A stretch of 64,000 nucleotides of DNA. Origin: Chloroflexota bacterium. GTDB taxonomy: Bacteria; Chloroflexota; Anaerolineae; Anaerolineales; Villigracilaceae. Shown in pieces: positions 9,213 to 18,521 of this stretch (its first letter is position 1; every line of letters begins with the position of its first letter). The stretch spans positions 40,146-104,145 of the forward strand of contig JAKAKJ010000033.1 of assembly GCA_021824575.1 (NCBI GenBank). Direction: 5' to 3'. The notes below the pieces were generated by a model. It made no database searches and was not told the origin of the DNA. It saw only the letters and a program-made list of their open reading frames with translations. Position numbers and translations under genes: made by a program.

Positions 9213-10504
9213 TGACCATCGCAGTTCGTGTTGACCATCTCAGCAAACGTTACAGGATCGGCGCATCGCAAACCAGGTTCCGCTATGGGATGTTCCGCGA
9301 CGTTCTGGTTGACGTGGCAATGACGCCCGTTCGCATTTTGAGGTCCATGCAGGGTAAATCCATGCGCGGCGCTGACGCAACGTCGTTCATCTGGGCACTC
9401 GATGATGTTTCATTTGATGTCGAAGAGGGCAAAGTGCTTGGCATCGTTGGACGCAACGGCGCAGGCAAAAGCACATTGCTTAAAGTTTTGTCGCGCGTCA
9501 CCGAGCCGACAAAAGGAACGGTCGCTGTTCGCGGCCGCGTCGGCTCACTTCTCGAAGTGGGAACCGGTTTTCATCCCGAATTGACCGGGCGGGAAAATAT
9601 TTATCTCAATGGCGCGGTCCTCGGCATGAAGCGCTCCGAGATTGACCGCAAGTTCGATGAGATCGTGGATTTTTCCGAAGTCGCCCAGTTCATTGATACG
9701 CCGGTCAAGCGTTATTCGTCCGGCATGTATTTGCGCCTGGCATTCGCGGTCGCCGCGCATCTCGAACCGGAAATCCTTGTGGTGGATGAAGTTCTCGCGG
9801 TCGGCGACGCGGAATTCCAGAAAAAATGCCTCGGCAAAATGGGTGACGTCGCACAGCAAGGCCGGACCGTTTTATTCGTCAGCCACAACATGTCCGCGAT
9901 TCTGCGTCTCACACAGGAAGCCATCGTTTTGAAAAGAGGACGGCTCATCAAACGCGGACCCACGCAGGAAGCCGTGGACTTTTATTTGTCGTCGGGGCAG
10001 GCCGAGACCGGGGAGCGGATTTGGGAAACCGATGAAATTCCCGCGAGCGCCGCGCCGTTCAAACCGATCGCGCTACGTCTCAAAGATCAGCGGGGCAAGG
10101 TCGTGGACACCGTCCGTTCGACGGAACCGGTCACGTTGGAATGGGAATATCAACTTGACATGCCGGTCACCGGTTTGCGCGTGGGCATGTATCTCAGCAC
10201 GATGCGCGGCGAATATGTTTTCACCGCCTTCGACACGGATGATGCGGAGCGCTTCGAAAGATTCAGCGCACGCAAAGCTGGTCGTTATATCAGCCGCTGT
10301 GTCGTCCCCGCGGATTTTTTCAACGAGGGCCGCTATTCGCTTGGTGTGAATGCCAGTTCGTTTGGCGTACGCCGCTATTTTATGGACGAGAACGCGTTGT
10401 CATTCAACGTGGACATTTCCGGTGCGCCCGGCACGCATTGGCCTGAGATGCGTCAGGGTCCCGTCCGCCCGCGGCTCGATTGGAAGATTGAGAAGATAGA
10501 TTAA
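9212..10504 (+). CDS. wzt: ABC polysaccharide export ATPase with C-terminal substrate domain (Wzt-like)
   Basis: 430 residues. The nucleotide-binding domain (about 1-260) has Walker A GRNGAGKST at 80-88, ABC signature YSSGM at about 168-172, Walker B ILVVDE at 188-193 followed by VLAVGD, and the switch His in LFVSHNMS. Residues about 270-430 form an extra beta-rich domain like Wzt_C, which in O-antigen exporters recognises the modified end of the glycan. That extra domain suggests a chain-terminated polymer is recognised, possibly one capped by a methyl or other group; the methyltransferases nearby are candidates. It partners with the permease at 8364. Confidence 0.9.
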   Translation: MTIAVRVDHLSKRYRIGASQTRFRYGMFRDVLVDVAMTPVRILRSMQGKSMRGADATSFIWALDDVSFDVEEGKVLGIVGRNGAGKSTLLKVLSRVTEPTKGTVAVRGRVGSLLEVGTGFHPELTGRENIYLNGAVLGMKRSEIDRKFDEIVDFSEVAQFIDTPVKRYSSGMYLRLAFAVAAHLEPEILVVDEVLAVGDAEFQKKCLGKMGDVAQQGRTVLFVSHNMSAILRLTQEAIVLKRGRLIKRGPTQEAVDFYLSSGQAETGERIWETDEIPASAAPFKPIALRLKDQRGKVVDTVRSTEPVTLEWEYQLDMPVTGLRVGMYLSTMRGEYVFTAFDTDDAERFERFSARKAGRYISRCVVPADFFNEGRYSLGVNASSFGVRRYFMDENALSFNVDISGAPGTHWPEMRQGPVRPRLDWKIEKID

Positions 10505-10506
10505 GG

Positions 10507-10585
10507 GATTAACCGCGAAGGCGCGAAGGGCGCTAAGAAAACTTCTTAAGGCCTTTGCATTCTTGGCGACTTCGCTGTTCAAATA
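10507..10585. repeat. Degenerate palindromic intergenic repeat
   Basis: The left arm accgcgaaggcgcgaagggc is matched, imperfectly and in inverse orientation, by the right arm around attcttggcgacttcgctg. This is the kind of mobile-looking palindrome found dispersed between genes. It fills the gap between the exporter ATPase gene and the next glycosyltransferase gene. Confidence 0.45.
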
Positions 10586-10589
10586 TTTC

Positions 10590-12194
10590 ATGATCAACAA
10601 AACTTCTCTCCGCAACTTCCTGGGTGAACTCCCGCTGGCTGCCGAACTGGATTGGACGCTTCGGCAAAAGAACCGCACCCGCAAGGATCATTACAATCTC
10701 CAGCGTTTACAAAAATCTTTGCCCGCTGCGCTTCCTGTCGTTGAGCGCTTTGCGCGGAATGCTCAGCCCGGCAAGAAGATTCTTTTTTTCGCCACGCTTC
10801 ATTATTGGATCGAACAGTCGGCTTATATTTCGCTTTTGCTCACGGGCCTCGGGCACAAAGTCACACTGATGACGCTGCCTTATTCTGAATGGCATAAGCG
10901 CATGGACAAATTCACACAGCGCCAGCGGATTCTGCACACGCGTGATGCGCTTGCCGCGATTGCGTCATGGGTCAACCACGTTTCTCTTCTCGACCTGAAA
11001 CCGGCTTCCGTTTTACCGGCACAACTCAAAGCTGACATTGAAGAGATCAGCCTGTGGGATTCTCAATACACATTGATGCGCGAAGAAGTGGACATGAACC
11101 ATCCATCGGATCGCGCCGTTTATGATTTGCGCATCGAACGTAATACCTTCGCAGCGCGCCTCGCCCTCGATTGGATGCAAACCAACAAGCCTGAAGTTGT
11201 CCTTGTGCCCAATGGTTTGATTTTGGAAATGGGCGTTATATTCCGCGTGGCGCGCTATTTGAAAATTCCTGTGATGACATTTGAGTTCAATGACCAGCGG
11301 GAACAAATCTGGCTGGCGCAAAATTCATCCATCATGCGCATGGATACGGATTACCTCGTCGAAGCGCGCTGCCATCTGCCGATGACCGATGCCATGTACG
11401 AACGTTTGGCTGATCTCGAAAATGCGCGCCGGGGCGCAAAAGTGTGGGGCAAATCCAAACGATTGTGGCAATATGTTTCCTCGCAAGGCGCAGAGAAAAC
11501 GCGCACGATGCTTGGCCTCGATAATCGTCCGGTGGTGATGTTGGCCGCGAACGTGTTGGGTGATAGCCTTACACTGGGACGGAATGTTTTTGCCGAGTCG
11601 ATGTCCGAATGGCTGACGCGCACGATTCAATTTTTTGCGAGCCGCCCTGATGTCCAGTTTGTGCTCCGAGTTCATCCGGGCGAGACCATTGTTCCGAAAG
11701 CGCGGTCCATGGCGCAGGTTGCTCGCGAAGCGTTGCCGAGTCTGCCCGAACACATTCACATCATCGGCGCGACGGATAAAATCAACACGTATGATTTGAT
11801 CGAGATCGCAGATTTGGGATTGGCTTATACAACGACGGTCGGACTCGAAACGGCGATGAATGGCCGCCCCGTCATTCTCTGCGGACAAACGCATTATCGC
11901 GGCCGCGGCTTTACGATGGATCCGCATTCATGGGATGATTATTTCGCCGCGCTTGAAAATGTTTTGAGCGATTTGCCAGCGCATCGCCTGAACGACGAGC
12001 AAATTGCCAAAGCCTGGAATTATGCGTATCGTTATTTCTTCGAATATCCGCGTCCGTTTCCATGGCGCCTGATGAATTTTTGGGATGACCTTGCGGTGTG
12101 GCCGCTCGAAAAAGCGCTGGGCCCCGAAGGGCAAACCGCGTTCGGCGATACATATAAGTTTTTGGTTGGCGAACCGTTTACGTGGAAGGATTAA
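10590..12194 (+). CDS. Capsule-synthesis-type GT-B-like transferase
   Basis: 534 residues from the ATG encoding MINKTSLRNF; an alternative in-frame TTG at 10563 lies inside the intergenic repeat and is less likely. No membrane segment is seen. The C-terminal half has the pattern FVLRVHPGE..., then DLIEIADLGLAYTTTVGLE and RPVILCGQTHYRG, typical of GT-B-fold capsule polysaccharide synthesis proteins in which the C-terminal Rossmann domain binds the nucleotide sugar. The same RxHP and YxTTVGLE-like pattern recurs at 25482 and 41861, so the cluster carries three divergent paralogues. The donor sugar is unknown. Confidence 0.65.
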   Translation: MINKTSLRNFLGELPLAAELDWTLRQKNRTRKDHYNLQRLQKSLPAALPVVERFARNAQPGKKILFFATLHYWIEQSAYISLLLTGLGHKVTLMTLPYSEWHKRMDKFTQRQRILHTRDALAAIASWVNHVSLLDLKPASVLPAQLKADIEEISLWDSQYTLMREEVDMNHPSDRAVYDLRIERNTFAARLALDWMQTNKPEVVLVPNGLILEMGVIFRVARYLKIPVMTFEFNDQREQIWLAQNSSIMRMDTDYLVEARCHLPMTDAMYERLADLENARRGAKVWGKSKRLWQYVSSQGAEKTRTMLGLDNRPVVMLAANVLGDSLTLGRNVFAESMSEWLTRTIQFFASRPDVQFVLRVHPGETIVPKARSMAQVAREALPSLPEHIHIIGATDKINTYDLIEIADLGLAYTTTVGLETAMNGRPVILCGQTHYRGRGFTMDPHSWDDYFAALENVLSDLPAHRLNDEQIAKAWNYAYRYFFEYPRPFPWRLMNFWDDLAVWPLEKALGPEGQTAFGDTYKFLVGEPFTWKD

Positions 12195-12212
12195 CAAGTT
12201 AGCTCTCGCTGC

Positions 12213-12232
12213 CGTCCTCGGCGGCGAGGACG
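12213..12232. repeat. Short perfect hairpin in an intergenic gap
   Basis: cgtcctcg and cgaggacg are separated by gcgg between the genes at 10590 and 12249. There is no T run, so it is not a standard terminator. It is GC-rich and may be a small member of the dispersed palindromes of this region. Confidence 0.35.
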
Positions 12233-12248
12233 CCGCCTTGAGCAAAGT

Positions 12249-13079
12249 ATGGAAAACACCAAACAGCAAGTGCGCGAATTTTATGACCGGATCGGATGGT
12301 CACAGGTCGGCGATGGACTTTATCAAAATGCCCGTTACGAAGACTTGCGTCCGGTTTCGCGCGACTACATCCACAAATGCCATTTGCGCGTGAACCGTTA
12401 CATCGCTTCACGCGGCGACTTTTTGCTGGACGCCGGTTCCGGGCCTGTACAATGGCCTGAATATTTGACGTACTCTGAAGGCTATCGCTTCCGTGTCTGT
12501 GCCGATATTTCGATCACGGCGCTGAAAGAGGCTCGTGAAAAAATTGGCGAACGCGGTTTATATGTTGTGGCTGATATCGCCAGCCTGCCATTCAAGCCTG
12601 ATGCGTTCGATGGAATCGTTTCATTACATGCAATTCATCATTTGCCGTTGAGCGAACACAAACGTGCGTATGTTGAATTGAACCGTGTGTTGAAGTCTCA
12701 ACGGACGGCGGTCATTGTCAACGGTTGGCATAATCCATTGTTGATGCGTCTGGCTGAACCATTGATTCGACTTGGACGACGGCTCACTGGCCGTTCTGCA
12801 AAACAGAAAAAAGATTGGGCTGCCGAAGAAGATCGGGCCGGGACGTTCGTTGAAAAGATGACGCCGCGTTGGTTGAAGGATGAATTAAAAGGCGCGGTCA
12901 ATTTTGAAATCTATCCGTGGCGCAGTCTCAGCCCGCGTTTTATGCGCTGGTTCGTGCGTCCGCAATTGGGAGGCAGGGCATTTCTGCGTTTTGTCTTTTG
13001 GCTGGAGGAGCGCTTTCCGCGTTTCTTCGGCGAGAATGGGCAATATCCATTGATTGTGGTTCGGAAGAAGGGGCTTTGA
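12249..13079 (+). CDS. Class I SAM-dependent methyltransferase
   Basis: 276 residues of the Methyltransf_11 type. Motif I is FLLDAGSGPVQWPEY, followed by the acidic post-I CADIS and the later DAFDGIVSLHAIHHLP motif seen in ubiquinone/menaquinone-like and sugar methyltransferases. The C-terminal 80 residues are basic and aromatic, perhaps for membrane or lipid-carrier contact. Being next to glycosyltransferases, it probably methylates a sugar or the glycan terminus. No ribosome binding site stands out, and the start follows a GC-rich hairpin. Confidence 0.8.
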   Translation: MENTKQQVREFYDRIGWSQVGDGLYQNARYEDLRPVSRDYIHKCHLRVNRYIASRGDFLLDAGSGPVQWPEYLTYSEGYRFRVCADISITALKEAREKIGERGLYVVADIASLPFKPDAFDGIVSLHAIHHLPLSEHKRAYVELNRVLKSQRTAVIVNGWHNPLLMRLAEPLIRLGRRLTGRSAKQKKDWAAEEDRAGTFVEKMTPRWLKDELKGAVNFEIYPWRSLSPRFMRWFVRPQLGGRAFLRFVFWLEERFPRFFGENGQYPLIVVRKKGL

Positions 13080-13087
13080 AATTAATC

Positions 13088-13615
13088 ATGATGAACTCTA
13101 CTCAAAATATCTCTGACTGGTTATTTTTAACTGTCGTTCTTTTATCTATTGGCCTGATGCTGGGATTGATAATATGGGAAGCAATTCTGGAAATTCAATA
13201 TATTGATCCATTTGTACTAATAAAAACAAACAATAAAGTAAAATGGCGCAGGGCAACTATACTAGCGTTATTACTAACCTCGATGCTTCCCACTTTTGGT
13301 TTGGTAATGTCCATTATTGGTGCACCATACGAAAAATTACCAATGTTTCTGCTTTGTAACGGTGTGTGGATTATCGTTTTTCCTCTTGCGATCTTGTATA
13401 AGAGATGGGAATTTGAAATGCATATAAAAAGATATCGTTTTTTTGACGAAATGATAAAAGATAATAATAGCGTTTATTACCGCTTCCTTAAATCCAAATT
13501 TCCAACAAGGTTCATGAAGATGTTTCTATCGGCTGAACAAAAGCGTTTTTATCGAGAAGGTTTTCCCGATGACAATGATGATAAAAAAGATGGTATGTCC
13601 TCCAGCCAAGAATAA
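13088..13615 (+). CDS. Hypothetical membrane protein, AT-rich gene
   Basis: 175 residues from the tandem ATGATG start 8 bases after the methyltransferase stop; the longer upstream extension overlaps the methyltransferase and is rejected. Three hydrophobic segments lie at about 12-32, 56-78 and 85-105, followed by a charged cytoplasmic tail rich in Lys, Arg, Phe and Tyr and ending in Asp/Ser. I recognise no family. Codon use is markedly AT-richer (ATA, AAA, TTA) than in the flanking genes, suggesting recent acquisition. Confidence 0.55.
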   Translation: MMNSTQNISDWLFLTVVLLSIGLMLGLIIWEAILEIQYIDPFVLIKTNNKVKWRRATILALLLTSMLPTFGLVMSIIGAPYEKLPMFLLCNGVWIIVFPLAILYKRWEFEMHIKRYRFFDEMIKDNNSVYYRFLKSKFPTRFMKMFLSAEQKRFYREGFPDDNDDKKDGMSSSQE

Positions 13616-13754
13616 CAAAAGCGCCTGAAAAAGATAAGAATCTTAAGTCAAAAAGCAAGTTAACAAAGCACACAATATACGCAAGCCGTTTATCAAAAAT
13701 CTGAATTCATCCGTGTTCATCTGTAATGAATCTTAACTCAACAGGAAAATAATT

Positions 13755-14762
13755 ATGGATTGGAAAAATCAAGTTGTTCTTGTCACCGGCGGAACCGGTT
13801 CATTCGGTAAAAAATTCATCGAGATCATGTTGAAGGATTTTCAGCCGAAGAAAATCATTGTATTCAGCCGCGACGAATTGAAGCAACATGAAATGCAGAC
13901 GATGGGATTCAATCATCCGTCCCTGCGTTATTTCATCGGCGATGTGCGCGACCGCGAGCGCCTGCTGCGAGCCATGCACGGCGTGGATATTGTCGTCCAT
14001 GCTGCGGCTTTGAAGCAGGTTCCGGCTTGTGAATATAACCCGATGGAAGCGGTCAAGACCAACATCATGGGCACGAGCAATGTTGTCGAGGCCGCGTTGG
14101 ACGCGGGTGTGAAAAAGGTCATGGCGCTCAGCACCGATAAAGCCGTCAACCCGGTCAATCTTTATGGCGCGACAAAACTCGCGGCGGAGAAATTAACTGT
14201 TCAAAGCAACGCGTACGCTGCGGGTACAGCGACCCGTTATTCGTGCGTACGATATGGGAATGTCGTCGGGAGTCGCGGCTCGGTCGTTCCCGTCTTCCTC
14301 AAACAGCGCGAGAACGGCAGCGTCACCATCACCGATGATCGCATGACGCGCTTCTGGCTTTCACTCGAGCAGGGCGTCCGCTTCGTCATTGCCTGCATCG
14401 AACGTATGCACGGCGGCGAAGTTTTTGTACCCAAGATTCCAAGCATGAAAGTGATTGATCTCGCAAAGGCAATTGCGCCGAAAGCAAAGGTCAATATCAT
14501 TGGCATTCGTCCCGGCGAAAAACTGCATGAAGTGCTCATCTCGGAAGACGAGGCGCGCAACACGGTCGAACTGGATGACATGTTCATCGTGAAGCCTCCC
14601 GAAACTTTATGGGAGCGTAATTTGCAATATGAAGGCCGTTCTCTGCCCGATGGTTTTCGTTATTCCAGCGATAACAATGCTGAATGGCTCGACATTGAAG
14701 GCATTAAAAAATTCATCGCACCGTTCGAGAATTTGTACGCAGTTGGCAAACTGGAAGGATAA
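13755..14762 (+). CDS. pseB: UDP-N-acetylglucosamine 4,6-dehydratase (inverting), PseB
   Basis: 335 residues with an AGGA ribosome binding site. It matches PseB closely: VLVTGGTGSFGKKF, VFSRDELKQHEMQ, YFIGDVRDRERL, HAAALKQVPACEYNPMEAVK, LSTDKAVNPVNLYGATK (with catalytic YxxxK), CVRYGNVVGSRGSVVP and FVPKIPSMKV. The Tyr in NLYGATK separates it from CapE/FnlA homologues, which have Met there. PseB dehydrates and 5-epimerises UDP-GlcNAc, the first step of pseudaminic acid synthesis. No PseC aminotransferase gene is in the window, so the later steps must be encoded elsewhere or the product diverted. Confidence 0.9.
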   Translation: MDWKNQVVLVTGGTGSFGKKFIEIMLKDFQPKKIIVFSRDELKQHEMQTMGFNHPSLRYFIGDVRDRERLLRAMHGVDIVVHAAALKQVPACEYNPMEAVKTNIMGTSNVVEAALDAGVKKVMALSTDKAVNPVNLYGATKLAAEKLTVQSNAYAAGTATRYSCVRYGNVVGSRGSVVPVFLKQRENGSVTITDDRMTRFWLSLEQGVRFVIACIERMHGGEVFVPKIPSMKVIDLAKAIAPKAKVNIIGIRPGEKLHEVLISEDEARNTVELDDMFIVKPPETLWERNLQYEGRSLPDGFRYSSDNNAEWLDIEGIKKFIAPFENLYAVGKLEG

Positions 14763-14766
14763 AAGC

Positions 14767-14803
14767 TATCAGGCGCACGTGCCAAGTTCCACGTGGCCTG
14801 ATA
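14767..14803. repeat. Intergenic inverted repeat
   Basis: tatcaggcgcacgtg and cacgtggcctgata form a near-perfect stem around a short loop, between pseB and the reductase gene. It lacks a T run. It could act as an attenuator or RNA-processing hairpin, or be another dispersed palindrome. Confidence 0.4.
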
Positions 14804-14818
14804 CCTGATACATGGCAC

Positions 14819-15748
14819 ATGACACGGATTCTAATCACTGGCGCAAGCGGACTACTCGGCCTTAACCTGGCTTTGGATGCGGCACGCACGCACGAAATCA
14901 TTGGCGTGGATCGCAACACGCTGGCAGGCGTGCCCTTCAAAGTGATCAGTACCGATCTTCTTGCCCCGAATGCGGTTTACCGTGTCTTGACCGAATCTCA
15001 CCCTGAGGCGGTGATTCACTGCGCGGCGCTGGCGAATCTGGACGCTTGCGAGGCCGATCCGAATCTGGCGCGTCAGGTGAACGCTGAACTTCCAGCCCGG
15101 TTTGCGGATGAATGTGCGCGGCGCAAAATTCGATTGATACACATTTCCACCGACGCGGTCTTCGATGGTCAAAAGGATGGTTATTACACCGAAGGCGACG
15201 CGCCGAATCCGGTCGGCATTTACGCGGCGACGAAATACGAGGGTGAGAGAGCTGTCTTGCAAATCAATTCGTTGGCAATCGTGGCGCGCGTCAATTTTTA
15301 TGGCTGGTCGTTGAACGGGAGACGCAGCCTGGCTGAGTTCTTCGTCAATAACTTGAGCAATGGAAAAAACGTCAACGGGTTTACGGATGTGATTTTCTGC
15401 CCGATGTGGGTAAATCATCTCGGCACGTTGCTAATTCAAATGCTGGATCGCGGCTTGCGAGGTCTGTATCACGCGGTGGGTGCACAGGCGATGAGCAAAT
15501 ATCAGTTCGGCGTGGAAATCGCGCGCAAGTTCGGGCTGAGGGAAAGCCTCATTTCGCCGCAGTCCGTTGAAACGTCTGATTTGACCGCACAACGTTCCCA
15601 CAATTTATGGCTGTCCACCCACAAACTGTCCACAGATTTGGGGGTGACAATCCCCGATTTCTCAACAGGCTTGAACGAGTTTTATACACAATACCAACAG
15701 GGTTATCCACAGAAAATCCGTAGTTATTCACAGGAGCGAGCCGAATGA
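14819..15748 (+). CDS. RmlD-like NDP-4-keto-sugar reductase (SDR)
   Basis: 309 residues. ILITGASGLLGLNLA is followed by HCAALANLDACEADP, LIHISTDAVFDGQ and GIYAATKYEGE, the conserved blocks of the dTDP-4-dehydrorhamnose reductase superfamily (Thr/Tyr/Lys catalytic set). It directly follows pseB, so it may reduce a 4-keto sugar made by that dehydratase instead of, or as well as, dTDP-rhamnose chemistry. No rmlA, rmlB or rmlC genes are nearby. Its TGA overlaps the next ATG (ATGA), coupling it to the membrane protein at 15745. Confidence 0.8.
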   Translation: MTRILITGASGLLGLNLALDAARTHEIIGVDRNTLAGVPFKVISTDLLAPNAVYRVLTESHPEAVIHCAALANLDACEADPNLARQVNAELPARFADECARRKIRLIHISTDAVFDGQKDGYYTEGDAPNPVGIYAATKYEGERAVLQINSLAIVARVNFYGWSLNGRRSLAEFFVNNLSNGKNVNGFTDVIFCPMWVNHLGTLLIQMLDRGLRGLYHAVGAQAMSKYQFGVEIARKFGLRESLISPQSVETSDLTAQRSHNLWLSTHKLSTDLGVTIPDFSTGLNEFYTQYQQGYPQKIRSYSQERAE

Positions 15749-17388
15749 CAGATGCAGCCCGAAGCCAAAGTGGCCCGAATTCGCGGCGTATCCAGAATTG
15801 CATTGCTCTTGCGCTGATCGCATTTTTCATCGTCTTTGGGATTCTGAGCGTCCAGAAAGTTTCGGTCACGGCGGACGAGGCGCTTCATTACCGTTATGGG
15901 ATGCAAATCCTGAACCTGAATTCGAAGCGCTTCGATGACAGTAAGATGCCGGTCACTGCGCTGAATGCTTTGCCAAAGAAAATTGCTTCTTATTTGCCGG
16001 GCGGCCCACTGAATAATTTTCTCAGCGATTTCTTTACCGCGCGGCTGATGACGATTCTGTTTTCAGCGCTTGTCGCGTACGTGGTCTTTCACTGGGCGCG
16101 CGAACTTTACGGATTTTATGCGGGACTGGCCGCATTGGTGCTATACATTTTCGATCCGAACATTATTGCCAATTCGCAATTGGTAACAACGGATATTTAT
16201 GTCACCGGCACGATCCTTTTTGCAACGTATGGCGTTTGGAAGTTTGCGAACACCCGCCGAGTCCGTGACGGCGTTTTGAGCGCGTTCACGCTGGGACTCA
16301 GCGAGATTGCCAAATACACATCCATCGTTTTGCTGCCGCTGTTTGCACTTGCGCTGGTTCTTCACGATTTGCCCGCACAGATTTCGGCTTTTAAAGAAAA
16401 TGGTTTGAAAGCGATTGGAAAATATTTGGGCCAATTGGTTCTTTATACTGCAGCAGGTTGTTTGTCCATCTTTGTCATTGTCAATGCCGCATTCCTGTTC
16501 AATCGCACCTTCGTACCGCTGAATCAATATGTGTTTCAGTCTCACTTTTTTAGAAGGCTTCAGAATGTTCCGGTCGTTCAAAACTTACGCGTGCCGTTTC
16601 CGTATCCGTATTTACAGGGCCTGGATCGGACAATCAATAACGAACAGACGGGAAAAAGTTTCGGCAACATCTATCTTCTTGGACAAATCCGCTCCGGGCA
16701 TGGCTTTGCTGGATATTATTTCGTGGCATCGGCCTTGAAAGTGCCGATTGCGACACTGTTGGTTATCCTCATCGCTTTCATCGTTTATGCTGTCAGCAAA
16801 AAGCGCAGGCAGACATTCCTGCAAGATGAAGTTTTCCTGTTTGTACCGTTTCTGTTTTACACCATCTATTTCAATTTCTTTTACGACGCCCAAATCGGAT
16901 TCCGCTATTACATGGTCGTTTTTCCATTGCTTTATGTATTTGCCGGGAGCCTGTTCTCGAATTGGCCGGAATTTTCAAGGAAACAGAAGACGGCAGTCTT
17001 TGCGCTGGCGGTTTATTTGATCGGGTCCGTGTTATCGTATTATCCCTTTTATCTTTCATATTTCAATGAGATTGTTTGGGATCGCAGGTACGCTTATAAA
17101 TATTTGGCCGACTCGAACCTGGATTGGGGGCAGGGACAAGTTTATCTTTCAGATTATCTTGCCGCACATCCGAACGCGATTTATACGCCCGGCGGCGTTA
17201 CAAGTGGTGAGATTATCGTCGGCGCCAGTGATTTGGTCGGCGTGACAACGTGGGGAAACCCCGATAAATATAAATGGCTGCGCGACAACTTCCAGCCGAC
17301 AAAAACGATCGCTTACGAATATTTGGTTTTTGACATCACGCCGCAGCAATTACATCAGCTTTGTTTGACAACCAATTATTGCCATTAG
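15745..17388 (+). CDS. GT39-like membrane glycosyltransferase (GT-C fold)
   Basis: 547 residues. The first loop after the N-terminal helix contains VTADEALHYRYGMQIL, the DE-x2-H arrangement typical of PMT/ArnT-like dolichyl- or undecaprenyl-phosphate sugar transferases. About ten transmembrane segments follow, and then a soluble C-terminal part with YLADSNLDWGQGQ, a motif frequently seen in bacterial GT39-like proteins. It probably transfers a sugar from a lipid carrier at the outer face of the membrane. The acceptor is unknown. It is translationally coupled to the reductase upstream. Confidence 0.75.
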   Translation: MTDAARSQSGPNSRRIQNCIALALIAFFIVFGILSVQKVSVTADEALHYRYGMQILNLNSKRFDDSKMPVTALNALPKKIASYLPGGPLNNFLSDFFTARLMTILFSALVAYVVFHWARELYGFYAGLAALVLYIFDPNIIANSQLVTTDIYVTGTILFATYGVWKFANTRRVRDGVLSAFTLGLSEIAKYTSIVLLPLFALALVLHDLPAQISAFKENGLKAIGKYLGQLVLYTAAGCLSIFVIVNAAFLFNRTFVPLNQYVFQSHFFRRLQNVPVVQNLRVPFPYPYLQGLDRTINNEQTGKSFGNIYLLGQIRSGHGFAGYYFVASALKVPIATLLVILIAFIVYAVSKKRRQTFLQDEVFLFVPFLFYTIYFNFFYDAQIGFRYYMVVFPLLYVFAGSLFSNWPEFSRKQKTAVFALAVYLIGSVLSYYPFYLSYFNEIVWDRRYAYKYLADSNLDWGQGQVYLSDYLAAHPNAIYTPGGVTSGEIIVGASDLVGVTTWGNPDKYKWLRDNFQPTKTIAYEYLVFDITPQQLHQLCLTTNYCH

Positions 17389-17404
17389 CAAAAGGAGAAG
17401 CAAA

Positions 17405-18475
17405 ATGGAGATCAAAATTGGAGACCGTTTGATTGGGCCCAATCATCCGACGTATTTCATCGCCGACATCGCCGCGAACCATGACGGCGACTTGAACCGC
17501 GCCAGGATGCTCATTCGCCTCGCGAAGGAAGCGGGAGCGGACGCGGCCAAATTCCAGAACTTCGACGCGCCGAAAATTGTTTCCGATTATGGCTTCTCGC
17601 ACATGAACAGCCAGGTCAGCCATCAGGCGGCGTGGAAGAAATCCGTGGTTGAAGTTTATCGCGCGGCTTCCATTCCGTTCGAGTGGAGTTTGACTTTGAC
17701 GGAGGAGTGCAACGAGGCTGGCATTGATTATTTCTCGTCGCCGTATGATTTCAAAGCCATTGACTTCCTCGATCAATATGTGCCGGTTTACAAAGCCGGT
17801 TCCGGCGAGATTGATTGGATCGAAGCACTCGAACGCATGGCCAGCAAAGGCAAACCGCTTTTCGTCGCGACGGGCGCTTCGACGATTGGCGAAGTGCAGA
17901 AAGCCGTCCATGCGATCTTGAAGATCAATAAGCAACTCGTGTTGATGCAATGCAATACCAATTACACGGCCAGTCCGAAGAATTACGATCATCTTCACAT
18001 CAATGTTCTCAAAACATATGCGACGATGTTCCCCGATGTGATTCTCGGATTATCGGATCACACGCACGCGGCCGCTCCCGTTCTCGGCGCGGTGACGCTG
18101 GGTGCACGCGTCATCGAACGTCATTTCACGGACAGCAATGATCGCGAAGGCCCAGACCATAAATTCGCGATGAATCCCGAAAACTGGGCGAAGATGGTGG
18201 AAGAGACGCGTTTGCTGGAACGCGCGTTGGGCAGTTCTGATAAATTCATTGCCGATAACGAAAAAGATACTGCGGTTGTCCAGCGGCGCTGTCTGCGCGC
18301 GGCGCGCAAGATCACGGCTGGCGAAGTCTTCACGCGCGAGATGATTGATGTTTTGCGTCCGGCAACGCCCGGCGCGATCAAACCGGATCAAATTGAAAAT
18401 GTCATTGGCACGAAGGCGTTGCATGATTTCGAATATGGCCAGGAATTGCGCTGGACGGATTTAGGCTCAGCATAA
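17405..18475 (+). CDS. NeuB-family nonulosonic acid synthase with SAF domain
   Basis: 356 residues with a good AGGAG ribosome binding site. The TIM-barrel NeuB domain (about 15-270) shows FIADIAANHDGDL, AGADAAKFQNF, FSSPYDFKAIDFL, YKAGSGEI, LFVATGAST, LGLSDHTHAA and GARVIERHFT. A C-terminal antifreeze-like SAF domain (about 290-354) is present. The enzyme condenses phosphoenolpyruvate with a 6-carbon amino sugar to give a sialic-, legionaminic- or pseudaminic-type acid. Proximity to pseB favours pseudaminate, but specificity cannot be read. A second synthase without SAF lies at 40022. Confidence 0.85.
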   Translation: MEIKIGDRLIGPNHPTYFIADIAANHDGDLNRARMLIRLAKEAGADAAKFQNFDAPKIVSDYGFSHMNSQVSHQAAWKKSVVEVYRAASIPFEWSLTLTEECNEAGIDYFSSPYDFKAIDFLDQYVPVYKAGSGEIDWIEALERMASKGKPLFVATGASTIGEVQKAVHAILKINKQLVLMQCNTNYTASPKNYDHLHINVLKTYATMFPDVILGLSDHTHAAAPVLGAVTLGARVIERHFTDSNDREGPDHKFAMNPENWAKMVEETRLLERALGSSDKFIADNEKDTAVVQRRCLRAARKITAGEVFTREMIDVLRPATPGAIKPDQIENVIGTKALHDFEYGQELRWTDLGSA

Positions 18476-18485
18476 TAATGTCTTG

Positions 18486-18514
18486 GTAGGGGCACAGCGT
18501 CGCTGTGCCCCTAC
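18486..18514. repeat. 29-bp perfect palindrome of the GTAGGGGC family
   Basis: gtaggggcacagcg and cgctgtgcccctac are complementary arms around a single T. Related elements are at 22243-22271 and 38723-38750, with a nested copy near 21273-21298 and a decayed one near 41826. They share GTAGG(G/A)GC ends and differ in the centre, like a family of small mobile palindromes. Confidence 0.75.
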
Positions 18515-18521
18515 AATTGAT

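Noticed and set aside
14767..14803. Rho-independent terminator after pseB
   Set aside because: The stem is good but there is no T run, and the following gene is closely spaced.
17405..18475. Firm naming as pseudaminic acid synthase PseI
   Set aside because: The NeuB family motifs do not separate sialic, legionaminic and pseudaminic acid synthases by eye; only the neighbouring pseB hints at it.
18483..18521. Upstream start for the family 4 glycosyltransferase
   Set aside because: The extension translates a perfect palindromic repeat; the ATG at 18522 fits the usual start of the fold.
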